NCBI GenBank assembly: GCA_013399875.1
Contig: VXAZ01006822.1
Location: 62,256 to 126,255 of the forward strand
Length of the DNA: 64,000 bases
Reading direction: 5' to 3'
DNA from: Gymnorhina tibicen
Taxonomy: Eukaryota; Chordata; Aves; Passeriformes; Artamidae
The position numbers and the translations under genes were made by a program. Shown piece by piece: positions 25,201 through 35,000 of the stretch (position 1 is the stretch's first letter; each line of letters starts with the position of its first letter). The notes under the pieces were generated by a model, which saw nothing but the letters and a program-made list of their open reading frames with translations, was not told where the DNA came from and ran no database searches.

Positions 25201-26335
25201 GTCTTCCAGGCCTGCGTGGAGTAATTAAGCCCTCCGTTCAACTGCAATGTCAATTGTAAGGTGTTCGTGTGCAGTGGCAAACCACAAGCTCACTTGCAAG
25301 ACAGCTTGGCTGACTCAGTCATGTTCCAGCTGTCCATTAGCTGTGGGTTCCCAGCTAAGACAAAGTAACTGCCCTATGAGCACTCAGTTCACTTCTGAAG
25401 AAAGTGGAGCAATTTCAAATCGACAGGCAACTGAACTGACCCTGTTCTGTTCAGCTGTGTTCTTCTGACTGATAGTGCAAATTCTACATGACAGGTTCAC
25501 CATGTAAAATTACTGTTGTTTCCATGTTGCTAAGACTGGCCAGTCAGAACTTCTTTAAGCTGCTGGTCCCAAAAAAACATTTTGTAGCATGTTCAGTCTG
25601 AGCTTTTCTTTCCGTCTTAGCATATGTTTGTTTTGCTAAACAGTATGCCAGGATTTCTGAATATTTCTTTTAAAGAATGTTGAGGCAGATAGGTAAACTT
25701 TGGACTTCTGGACAAGAAATTTATTTCTTGGATATGTGTTAAATTGCATCCACAGCCTGTTATATATAATATTTCATTGTTGACTGTCACTCAGGTGACT
25801 GTCAGTTCCAATATGGCTGGTCATTGCAAGTTCTAATTTTCTTCAGTCCCAACGAGGATAAAGAGACCACAAAACTAATAATCTACTTGTTCCATCACAA
25901 ACAGCCACAGCTGAAAACCCTTTGCAGACTGCCCATAAAGGCTTTGTGTGGCTCCAGTGGCCAAAAACCACGCACATTTGGAGCTCCTGGAAGGAAATGA
26001 TGCCTGCTTGCCACCAGAGGTTTTCCACATGAACCTGGTTCCCGTAGCACTCTTAGATGCAAGGTTATGTCTGTATGGATGTCTCTTCCCTTGCCACTTC
26101 CTCTAGATTCAATGGCAATACAAACTGCCATGTTTCCCTCTTACAGCCACTCAAGGACTTCAGTTCCCTAATGTAAAAATAGTGATAGCATCTGTGAGAG
26201 TATCAGCTTGATGCTGGTGGTCAGATTTCTACTCAGCCACTTGTGAAGAACCCCGCCTCACATATTTACTCTCATACAGTTTGTGCTCCATTAAACTAGG
26301 AGAGGAGAAGAGAGTTTCTCTTGCCCATCTTTAAG
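13300..26335. other. Unique non-coding DNA, no gene recognised
   Basis: Thirteen kilobases of AT-rich sequence show no CR1 tail, LTR or RNA gene that I can recognise. The interval 16560-17110 is somewhat richer in G and C and carries overlapping open frames on both strands (16726-17106 plus, 16681-16974 minus), none resembling a known protein. A poly-A run lies at 19918-19932, and a G/T-then-C/T-rich tract lies at about 20174-20217. The interval 24523-24958 has open frames on both strands with no family likeness. Confidence 0.4.
19918..19932 (+). repeat. Poly-A run
   Basis: An uninterrupted run of about a dozen A. No retroposed body was recognised next to it. Confidence 0.8.
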
Positions 26336-26341
26336 CTGCAC
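26336..26341. repeat. Target-site duplication, left copy (CTGCAC)
   Basis: CTGCAC here is repeated exactly at 26918-26923, immediately outside the other end of the LTR. Six-base duplications are typical of ERVK (class II) integrations. Confidence 0.75.
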
Positions 26342-26559
26342 TAACGCGGTGCGGGCGGTCGGTGCAGAGGCCGTCGTGTTATCCCGAAAGTGTTATCCCT
26401 GGCAAGAGATTGCTCCACCAGCGCCGTTTGGCACGCTAGCAGGCTGACTTTCACACCCGTGCTGATGGAGGCACTAAGCACACGCTCACACTCAAGCTGG
26501 ACAGCTCATGCATTACCAGAGACAAAGAGCCAGGAGGAGCTCCTCGTACAGAGTTCCGA

Positions 26560-26572
26560 AGGGTTTATTGCA
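26560..26572 (-). terminator. LTR polyadenylation signal (AATAAA on minus strand)
   Basis: The plus strand reads GGGTTTATTGC, which is GCAATAAACCC on the minus strand. It lies downstream of the LTR TATA box, as expected for the R region. Confidence 0.7.
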
Positions 26573-26626
26573 AAACCACAGCAAAGGATTCCATGGACAA
26601 AGAATCCGAACTGAGGGTAGTGACAA

Positions 26627-26637
26627 ACTTATATAGG
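26627..26637 (-). promoter_or_regulatory. LTR TATA box (minus strand)
   Basis: The plus strand reads ACTTATATAGG, giving CCTATATAAGT on the minus strand. It is the core promoter element of the LTR and would place the start of R about 30 bases toward lower coordinates. Confidence 0.7.
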
Positions 26638-26917
26638 GGTACAGAAAGGAGGCAGGCAGAGCACCAGTAACCAATGGTCTGAGGGCACAGGGGCGGGGAG
26701 AAGGCGGGGTAGTATAACAACAACCTTTTAAGGGGTAAAAAGGGGCCCACCAGACAGACTAAATCTGCAGAGAACCACAAAGCCTGATGGGGGAGGCTTC
26801 TCACCCTGACTCAGGGGGTGATCTTAAACTTTGGAGCTGGCCCACCAATAGACCTCTCCTGCTCCTGAGCTCTTTGGCCCCTCGGCCATCACAGCTGCCA
26901 GCTCAGCCACCACAACA

Positions 26918-26923
26918 CTGCAC
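26918..26923. repeat. Target-site duplication, right copy (CTGCAC)
   Basis: Exact match to 26336-26341, directly abutting the TGTTGTGG end of the LTR. Confidence 0.75.
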
Positions 26924-27152
26924 TGATCAGTTACACAAAGAACTCAGACTGCAATGAACATGGATTTCAAACTGTGTTCAATCCTGCTGTTGTGTTGCAC
27001 AAAGAAACAACTGTCCTTCACACACGGGCATGATGCACTTGGCACATGGGCTTTAGGGAGCAGAGCCCTTGCTGGCAGAATGCTCGTGACACCCAGCAGA
27101 TGAGAGTTTAATGCTTTCTGACACAACCTTTCATTCGCCAACAGCCAGCAAA

Positions 27153-27211
27153 AGAATCGCAGAATCACAGAATGTTCTGAGCTGGAAGGGACCCACAAGG
27201 ATCATCAAGTG
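27153..27211 (-). mobile_element. CR1 LINE 3' tail, very short copy
   Basis: The segment reads AGAATCACAGAATG, then GCTGGAAGGGACCCACAAGG and ATCATCAAGT, the reverse complement of a CR1 3' end. Only about 60 bases are present, an extreme 5' truncation. Confidence 0.85.
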
Positions 27212-27219
27212 AGCACCTT

Positions 27220-30200
27220 TGCTTTCTTTCCTAGGAATCCCACAAGTTTGGGAGCAAAGCACAAGGAAGATGAATTAAGGCTATGATGATTGTGTAATGA
27301 AAAATACAGACATAAAGGTCAGAGCAGGCTTGAGAGAAAACACGTCCACCTAATAGGAGAGTCTACTAGGCTTTTCTCTGTCTGGCCATGCCCTCACTAT
27401 TTTAACCACACAGAATTAAACCCAGCTAAGTTAAAAATGTTCATTTGAAAACTGCAAATGAATGTAACTGAACTCAAGGTGCTTGTCCTTCTCCACTCTC
27501 ATCTTCTTTTTACTGTCATTTCTTTTCTTCTCCCTTCCTTCCTCCCTTCCCAGTCAGCATTTTTGAAGTTTATATCATACTCAACTCTGGCATTTCAGTA
27601 ATGTGCTTGGGAAGTTGCTCCTAGAGGCCAAACTGTATTCTTCCATGTGAGTTATTTTTTGTTTCACTCTTGAACAGGCATTTCGTGGAAGGGCAAGTAC
27701 TCACAGAACCGTAGCACACGGCAATCATGTAAATATTAATATTCACACAGCACCGAAGATTACAAGATAATTAGAAGCTATATAACCATGTAACTTAGTT
27801 TATAAAGAGTATGACAGTTATAGGACCAAATTTTGTCTTTCTTCCAGGCCCGACTCCTTGGAATCTCTTTTTTCCTCTTTGTTTATGAGGAATTAATCAC
27901 TTGGAACCTGATCCAAAAAGCTCTAGAGTCAATGCAAGTCTCCCATTGACTGCAGCAGATTTTGGTCTTCAGTCAAGTAAACTCTCTTGAGTCCTTGGCA
28001 GTTCAGACTTCAAGCACATTACAGGCCTCCTGGTACCCCATCCCTTGCTTGACAAAGCAAGTTGTCAGAAAACTTTTGCATGAGATTCACTCTTGGAACA
28101 GATGAGAGAGTCAGGCAAAGCCTTTCATTTGGAGAGGGGACATGCATGTCCTCCAGCACATTAGGTCATGTACTGCCAGAGCCTCTTTAGACCACAACGT
28201 CTAAGGGTCAACTGCCTGGCTCAGCTCCCACCTGATAACACCAGGCCAGGTCCTGGCAGACAGTGACATGCACGTCTCCCCAGAGGAGCAGAGGGTCTGT
28301 GGGGCTGTGCCGTAGACAGCTCTCCACAAAAGGAACATGGAGTGGGAACTGTGAAACAAGGCTTGGCAGGCATACCATCAGCAAAGAGTGTTTCCAGCTT
28401 CCCCCTCTCCTACCCAGCCACCACTTTGGATCAGACTTTGCTTTTCAGGTGCTAGCATCTATTTCTCTTTCTGGCTTGCACACAGTTATGGAGTCAAACA
28501 AACAAATTACATACCTGAATAAAGCCCCAGTGGATTTAGTACCTGCTGGTTTATTGGGAGCTGTTTGCATGCAATCTCTGTTTTTACAGATTTGTTGCTT
28601 TAACTGTTTTCCTTCTAGCTGTAGAGGGGCAGCAAACATTGTAATAAAGAGAAGTCAAAGGACAGATTTTCTCGCACGTTGTAGGAGCCTTTGACAGAAC
28701 CCAACTGTCAACAGACTACCTCCCTTACTGAAAAAATGAATGTGTTTTAGACTAGAAGAAAACTGACTGATGAATAGCAAACAACAAGTTTTTAATACTG
28801 GGCTTTTCTTTTTCTCTTAGAAACTGTAGAAAGTCAGTCCTAAGTTAATTGTGTTCACAGGGAGGCATTTCAGAGATGTTCATAGAGCAAATGCATCACT
28901 CTGCTTGAACAATGAGACCTAAAATAACATTTAATGGCACTCTCCCTAAACCAAAATAATGTACTTGGAATATCTTTTTACGGTGCTTTCTGTGCAAACT
29001 TGTTCAGTAAATCCCAGAAATGTTATAGCAAGTCTTTTGCAATGAAAGTTTTTCTCAGGTAATACATGTGCTTCAGGTGTTTATTATTATAGCATGTTCT
29101 GAAGCTGTCTCCATCCCATGTTCCTGGAAGACTGGATTGAAACAGATCTTATTTAAAGCTAGTATGTCACCATCACAGTATTGCATGGAATCTAAAAGAA
29201 AGCGATTCAGAAGGTGAATTTTAAGTAGTCCACATTTCACACCGATTCAGTTATATCATTTCTTCCTCTGCTCATATATATTCTGTGCCCTGGGGCTGAG
29301 GTTTCACAATACTACCACGCCCGAGCAGTTTACTCCCCACACCCCGTGCTTCTACACCCTGATCATTTATATACCCTCCAGAACAAGCTGGCTCATGTTT
29401 TGGACAAAATTTCTTCAGTAATTAACGTTTGACCTCCAAATAGTTTGTGAAGTAGTTTTAATTACATGTGTAAATAGATAATTTTAAAGCTTTTATTTAG
29501 TGTTAAAATACAAATTGTGAAGACTTTCTCCTATCCACTTAGACAACTTTGTATGTATCCATTGAAGGATGAATTCCAAAACATTACCACTAACCGGACT
29601 CTAATATGTGCCTTTTGCAGTCATTTTAAAAGCCAATATATCATTCATGTGCATGAGTTTTCACAAATAGCAGTCCCTCTCTAATCCCCGATACTAAATA
29701 CACAAAGCAGGCTGAACTGAATTTTGGCTTTAATACTGAATGAAGTTAAAGAAAATGTTTTACTGTTATGAATTTCTACTGCTTATTTGCATTTTTATTT
29801 GCATGTAAATGGTCACAATTCAATTTAATAATTACTGACTGTTCAAGGCTAAGGGAAGAAGTGATGTGAATTCCCTCCATGCTCCCACTAATGCCTTGTG
29901 CCTGTGTCATGAAGTCACAGTGAGGGACAAGAGGTTGCCATGGAACACAAGCTCTCTGACGCTTTCTCAGCAGCGCTGGAGCTGTAGAAACAGTGGTAGC
30001 CAGAGCTTTGAAGAAACACTGCTTGAACTTCACATACATAAATTAAACACTGTAGTGAATTTTCTCTGGAGTGTCTGTAGTCACGTGTGGGTCTGAACAG
30101 CAATATGCCTACATTTCACAAAAAAATGGGAAAAATTCTATTCTAAATCTAAATATTAGTCTCCATCCTTTCAAAGAGATGCTCTGCATTCTTCTAAAAA

Positions 30201-30970
30201 GTGTGCTGCTATAGATATCCTGTGGGGCACAGCATGTTACCAGGTCATTTCTACAAACTTCTTTAAAAGAGAAATTGAAATCAGTCAATGCCAACAGCCA
30301 TAGAAAAAATTCTTACTTCAACTGAGAAGAGAGAGATTTTATGTTCAAACCTCACAGTAGAGGACAAGAGGGATACAACCTTGCATTTCAAAAACAAGTC
30401 GCAACTTTACAGCACATAAAGTCAGTCCCAGCTCCTGAGTGAAGCACCAGGACATGTGGCAAAGAATATCAGAATGAGGTCTGGGCAAAGAGATACCAAT
30501 GGACATTTTCACCAAATACTCAAAAAGTTGAAAAAAATAATAAAATATCTCTCAGAATACACATTAAAACCATGAGCCAACCAAGCTGTTTCTTTATCTT
30601 GATTTCTTATGTGTATTAATATATATTAGACATATTCAACTAATAGTAAAATCATTTAATTTGACTGTGGATTTGGAAAGTGGATCTTAAAAAAAGTCAT
30701 ATATAATCTTGCTGGTGATTTTTATAATATTCAATGCAGCTGTCTCATGGCACCAGACAGGGTGATCCAATGCCTGACCTCAAGGATGTTGCAGCAAGTT
30801 TGCCAACATGCTTGCATGAGGGCTCTGTCCCTCCACGTTCAAGACTGTCACAGAATCACTTGATGACACCCAGGTGCAAAAAAAAAGCTTTCTATTTGTC
30901 TCAGCTCTCAAACTGGTACAACACTACCTTTTCTATTGCATTATGTCTTACCCTACTCAGCCTTTTACTT
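27220..30970. other. Unique non-coding DNA with one weak exon candidate
   Basis: A CT-rich tract lies at about 27508-27552. The longest open frame, 28263-28694 plus, encodes 143 residues that resemble no family I know and is probably chance. No LTR or CR1 fragment is recognised in this interval. Confidence 0.4.
28515..28618 (-). other. Candidate coding exon (unverified)
   Basis: On the minus strand an acceptor (tttgctgcccctctacag) ends at 28619 and a TTCAG|gtatgt donor begins at 28514. The 104 bases between are open, entered in phase 0 and left in phase 2, and encode a stretch containing LEGKQLKQQICKNRDC. The ICKNRDC motif is faintly like the cysteine-rich part of ADAM proteins, but the cysteine that normally precedes it is absent and I do not assign it. 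Chance is likely for so short an exon. Confidence 0.18.
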
Positions 30971-30973
30971 TCA

Positions 30974-30978
30974 GATGT
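30974..30978. repeat. Target-site duplication, left copy (GATGT)
   Basis: GATGT here is repeated at 32055-32059, directly outside the other LTR end. Five bases fits ERVL or ERVK integrases. Confidence 0.85.
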
Positions 30979-31882
30979 TGTTGGGGTTTGGGAGTTGTTT
31001 CTTTTTTTTTCTTCTTTTCGTCTTTCTTCTCTTCCTCTTGAGGAATTTTTCCCCATACTAAAGGATAATTGCCAGGTACTTAAGGGGGACAAAAGGTCTG
31101 GCTGAAGCAGGGAGGAGACTTCTTTAACTGCCCTGTTACCTGGGCAAAGGCTAGGTTTTTTTTTCTCTCGCTCGAGTTCTTTTTTGGGCTTTCAGAAGAC
31201 ACGGAGGCGGCAGTCGGTTTTGAGGAGAGTTTTCCCTCACTACAGGTTTTCTGCCTTCTGCTACCTTTTCTTTCGGCTGTGAGGGGGGATTTCTGCTGGC
31301 CAGAGGCGCCGCTGAGAGGGACCCTTTTCACCACCTGCTGGGGTGCCTCAGGGGGCCCGGGACCCCGAGCCCCTCTTTCACTGTGCTGCCGGAAGGCAGC
31401 TGCCTGCCTCCGCCGTTTTTCTTTGTTGCTGTTTTTGGGTTTTCGCTACCCTGCCCTGCCGCCAGCACCGCACCCCCTGCCCGCCGAGACCTCCCGGAGT
31501 TCCCGCTACTGCTTCGGAGCTCGATACATCTCATCTACCATCTGGGATTTTTGTGCGCATTCCTGCTGTTCCAGCTGCCGGTCCCGAGAGAGTTCTGCTG
31601 GGGCACCAGGATCGGCCGCCCAGGAGTTTTGTGAGCTTTTCTCCCATTCCTTCCCGGCTCGTGTCCACTACTGCCGCGTGCTCCCCGAGCTCGCTCCGGA
31701 GCACTCCCTGCAGCCGCGGGGGAACCATCGCACCCGCCCTGCCCAGCGGGAGCCGCCAGCGGCCCTGCCGGCCGTGAGCGTCACTGCACCGAAAGGACAG
31801 GGTCTGACAGCCGGGAAGGGGTCACTGGGTTCTGTTCTGTTTGCTGTTACTGTCATAGTTGTTGTTGTTTTGTTTGCCTTGC

Positions 31883-31901
31883 TATATATATATATATATA
31901 T
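31883..31901. repeat. TA microsatellite inside LTR
   Basis: About nine TA units lie just upstream of the AGTAAA signal variant in the LTR. Length variation here would be expected between LTR copies and between individuals. Confidence 0.9.
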
Positions 31902-31902
31902 T

Positions 31903-31908
31903 AGTAAA
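31903..31908 (+). terminator. Likely LTR polyadenylation signal (AGTAAA variant)
   Basis: AGTAAA is a recognised functional variant of AATAAA. It sits roughly 150 bases before the LTR end, a sensible place for the R/U5 boundary signal. No canonical AATAAA was seen elsewhere in this LTR. Confidence 0.4.
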
Positions 31909-32054
31909 GAACTGTTATTCCTATTCCTCATATCCTGGCCTGAAAGCCCCTTAATTTCAAAATTATAATAATTCGGAGGGGAGGGAGTTATATTCTCAAT
32001 CCAAAGGGGGCTTCTGCCTTCCTCAATAGACACCTGTCTTTCAAAACCGAGACA

Positions 32055-32059
32055 GATGT
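32055..32059. repeat. Target-site duplication, right copy (GATGT)
   Basis: Exact match to 30974-30978, immediately after the CA end of the LTR. Confidence 0.85.
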
Positions 32060-35000
32060 CCATTCATAAATCAATTGAAAATTACTTCTCTCCAAATGCA
32101 GCCTGTCATTTATGAAAAACCTCACCATAGAGCTTGTTTGACAGAAAAAAGATTCACTTCTAATTTGAGTAAAAGTGAATGCTCAAGCATCTTTTGAGGG
32201 TTAAATTTGGTGTGGTGTGTCATAAGCTTTGTTTCTCCATGTGGTTGATTATTCCCATGCCTAGTCTCAGTCACGATCTAGACATCATCATCACTGAGCC
32301 TGTTCATGGATCTATGTGCATTTATTTACAAGTGCATTTATTACTATAGAAGTTGGCAGGAAATTCAAAGGCATGGAGGGTGAAAATTGTGAACCACAGA
32401 AACACAGGCACTGCCAGCTCTGACACCAAAGGGAAGCACTAAGGCCACAGCTCCCATCTGAGCAGTGTCAGGCCCATGGAGGACCTATCATTAAGCTGGC
32501 TCTGCCTGGAGGTGAAAGGAAGAATGACAGGGAAAGAAACACATCAAGAGGCAGCTGATCCCTTCAACCAGGACCAAGCTGGCCCTGAAGAGTTCTTGCC
32601 AAGCTGCAGATGCAAAGGACGGAAAAGCCCTGACAAGGTTTTTGGGGCAACAACAAGTCAGCCGAAACCCAAAAGATCCTGTTAGATATGAGCTTGCTGT
32701 GATTAGATTAAGTGTTCTCTTTCTGTAATTTCTTCGTTTACCTCTTTTATAAACATTTGTAACTGTGTTGCCTATATTGGATGCTCTAAGTACTTCTCCT
32801 GGCATGCTTCCCAAAACTTTCCTTTAATTTAAACCAGGCTAAGGTAGCTGGGTAAGATCAAAGTGGTTTTCATCAAGACTAGTGAATTTAAAAACATGAG
32901 TATTAAGAAACTGTGTTGTGTATCCAGCTCCCCAACATACTTCAAGAGAGTCAAAGGGAAAAGGACCTGCCCTTACAGAAACTTCATGAGCTGACTGAAG
33001 ACTTGGCCCTGGGAGGAAGAAGAAACAATCCTGTGAACATAGCATTCCTGGCACACAGTGAGGTGGTGGGAAGCAGTCTTGTGCACAAGGAGCCTCCAGC
33101 ATATACAGGAGATTTTTCTAAAGGGAAAGTATTTTTATTTTCCATGATTGCATGTGGCAGACAGCATTAGACAGTTTGGCAGACCTGCCACTCTCAGAAG
33201 TCACACGACTCTCTTTATTTGCAAAACCAGCTCTGGAAAATCTAAGTGCAGCTGAAAAAAACCTGGAAAGGTTCTGAGTGTGCAAAACCTGTAGTTTCAC
33301 AGTTTAGTCTCAAAATCAAGCCACTGTTGTGTTAGAGTGGCGTGATACCTGTTTCAGCACAATGTTTTTTCTCTTAAGGTTTTCAAATAGTACTTTAAAG
33401 TTAAAAAATAATCTGTTTGTACAGTTGTGTTTAATCTGTATGTTGGATTCATGTGGACAGGCCCCCTCTTTTAGAAACAGCAAAATTCTTTGACCACAGA
33501 GTTAGGTTTTGGGGTGTATTTAAGTCAGCATGCTCCATTTAAAGTAGGATTCACAAGACAGTATCACAACGCAAACAAAGTTCATTGTTTCTTATAATCT
33601 TTTCCCTTTACGAACCAGTCGAGAATGAGGCTTGTGCCAGGTTCACACCAAGAGAACACCAGACTGGCTCCACAGAAGGAGCTTACTGAACAAACTGAGA
33701 CCTAGTGGTGGGAAACACACAAGCCCTTGGAAAGTACAATGAACACAAAGCAGTAGCCCCTGGGTATTGGAGTGCGGATTGCCCAGAAGGATTAGGCAAC
33801 GAAAGGAAGAAAGATGCTGTAAAATATGGTAGGCAAAGGGATAAGAGTGGAGTGACGCGGAGTTGAAGAAGCTGAACAAAAGCGAATGGGGGGATGGACA
33901 CAAACAGGCAGATAGCGTGGCTAGCTGGAGTCCAGGCAAAACTCCGTGGAGCCTCTGAATGCCAGAAGTCCTGGGTTGTGGCTGGCTACAGTCTCTGGCC
34001 AGTTCCTCTGCAGACTTCCCTGTGGGCCACACAGTGGAGTGGGGAGGATGAGGCACCTGGGCAGGGCTCTCCCCTGCACACCTCTGGGTTCAGAAGGTTG
34101 CTGGCAAGCTCCATCTCTCCCCTTCCCCTCCGTGAGGCAGGCGCGGTTTTGGCTGCCTTCACAGCTGCAGCTGTTCCTACCAGCTGGAATCAACCGTCCT
34201 GGCCCTGTTCCAGCTCAAAAGCAATTACATTCTTGCAAGTGGATATTGCAACTTCCTGTCCTAAACAATCATGTACTGTTCCTCTGCACTTTTAACCAGC
34301 TGCTGCCTTCTACTCAGAGATGGCTGCAGGCACAGGGGTGGGGCCCTGGAAGAAAGGTGGTAGTGTATCAAGAGGAGATCATTCCTGTGTAGGTTCACCT
34401 GCAGCTTAGAAAGGTCAGGGAGTGCTTCCTGACAGCTCTGAACGTCTGTATATAGTGCTCAGTGCTTCAGCAACATATGAGTGATGGAGAATAATTACCT
34501 GGGCTAGACACTGAGCAGGAGAGTGCTTCTTCTTGGCCCAAATCTTCCAGGAGAAATCTTCCTGTGTGCCCAAACTTCATAAAACAAGGCATCTCCAAGA
34601 GCTTTGGCAAGAACTCCCTTGCCTTGCCAAGCATTTAAAACCAGAGTCTGGCCCATAACACCTGGAAAGGGGTTTTATGAAATATCTTAGTTCAAAATTT
34701 ACTGAAGGCATCCAAATGATAAGTGGGACTACTGGTCCCAAACTAACATACCAACTTACCTGCAGCTGATCTTCTAGAACTGTTCCCCTCAATCTCCAGC
34801 TTCTACATTTTGTGCACATGAGAAGAAGAGGAGGCATATATATTTATATGCCAGAGAAGAACCAGAATCTGCCCAGGCATGCTGTTCCTTTCTAACTTTG
34901 CTACATGAGCAGCATGGATCTGAAGTGATCCTAAGACTTTTTATTTCTGTAAAATTTCCCACATCTGAGCTTTTCCGAGGCAAGGATTAGTCAAGGTATC

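Larger units (their letters stand above)
26342..26917 (-). mobile_element. Solo LTR, ERVK-like endogenous retrovirus
   Basis: Read on the minus strand, the element starts TGTTGTGG at 26917 and ends CGCGTTA at 26342. It contains a TATATAA-type box (plus-strand positions about 26629-26636) and, about 60 bases further on, an AATAAA polyadenylation signal (complement of the TTTATT at about 26563-26568). This is the U3-R-U5 order expected of a retroviral LTR. It is bracketed by an exact 6-base duplication of host sequence. No gag, pol or env sequence adjoins it, so it is a solo LTR left by recombination between the two LTRs of a provirus. It ends in TTA rather than the usual TCA, perhaps by mutation. 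The class is inferred from the duplication length; the family was not searched. Open frames inside it are not genes. Confidence 0.85.
30979..32054 (+). mobile_element. Complete solo LTR, ERVL-like (passerine type)
   Basis: The element begins TGTTGGGG and ends ACCGAGACA, so it has the canonical TG and CA termini, and it is bounded by a perfect 5-base duplication (GATGT). It is 1,076 bases long. The middle (about 31195-31790) is strongly CpG- and GC-rich; after that come a TA microsatellite, an AGTAAA signal variant and the segment AACTGTTATTCCTATTCC, which I associate with passerine ERVL LTRs (from memory, not searched). The 229-codon open frame at 31279-31968 and its overlapping companions lie inside this LTR and look like products of its high GC content, not genes. 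No internal retroviral genes adjoin it. Perfect boundaries argue for a fairly recent insertion. Confidence 0.88.

Noticed and set aside
28263..28694. 143-codon plus-strand open frame
   Set aside because: No family resemblance. The overlapping minus-strand exon candidate is itself weak.
31279..31968. 229-codon plus-strand open frame, the longest in the window
   Set aside because: It lies wholly inside the solo LTR 30979-32054, in its GC-rich part where stop codons are rare, and overlaps other frames on both strands. Its translation resembles no retroviral or host protein.
33946..34392. 148-codon plus-strand open frame, with a 133-codon frame overlapping it
   Set aside because: Several frames on both strands are open over the same GC-richer stretch, the composition is not protein-like, and no family or splice context supports it.
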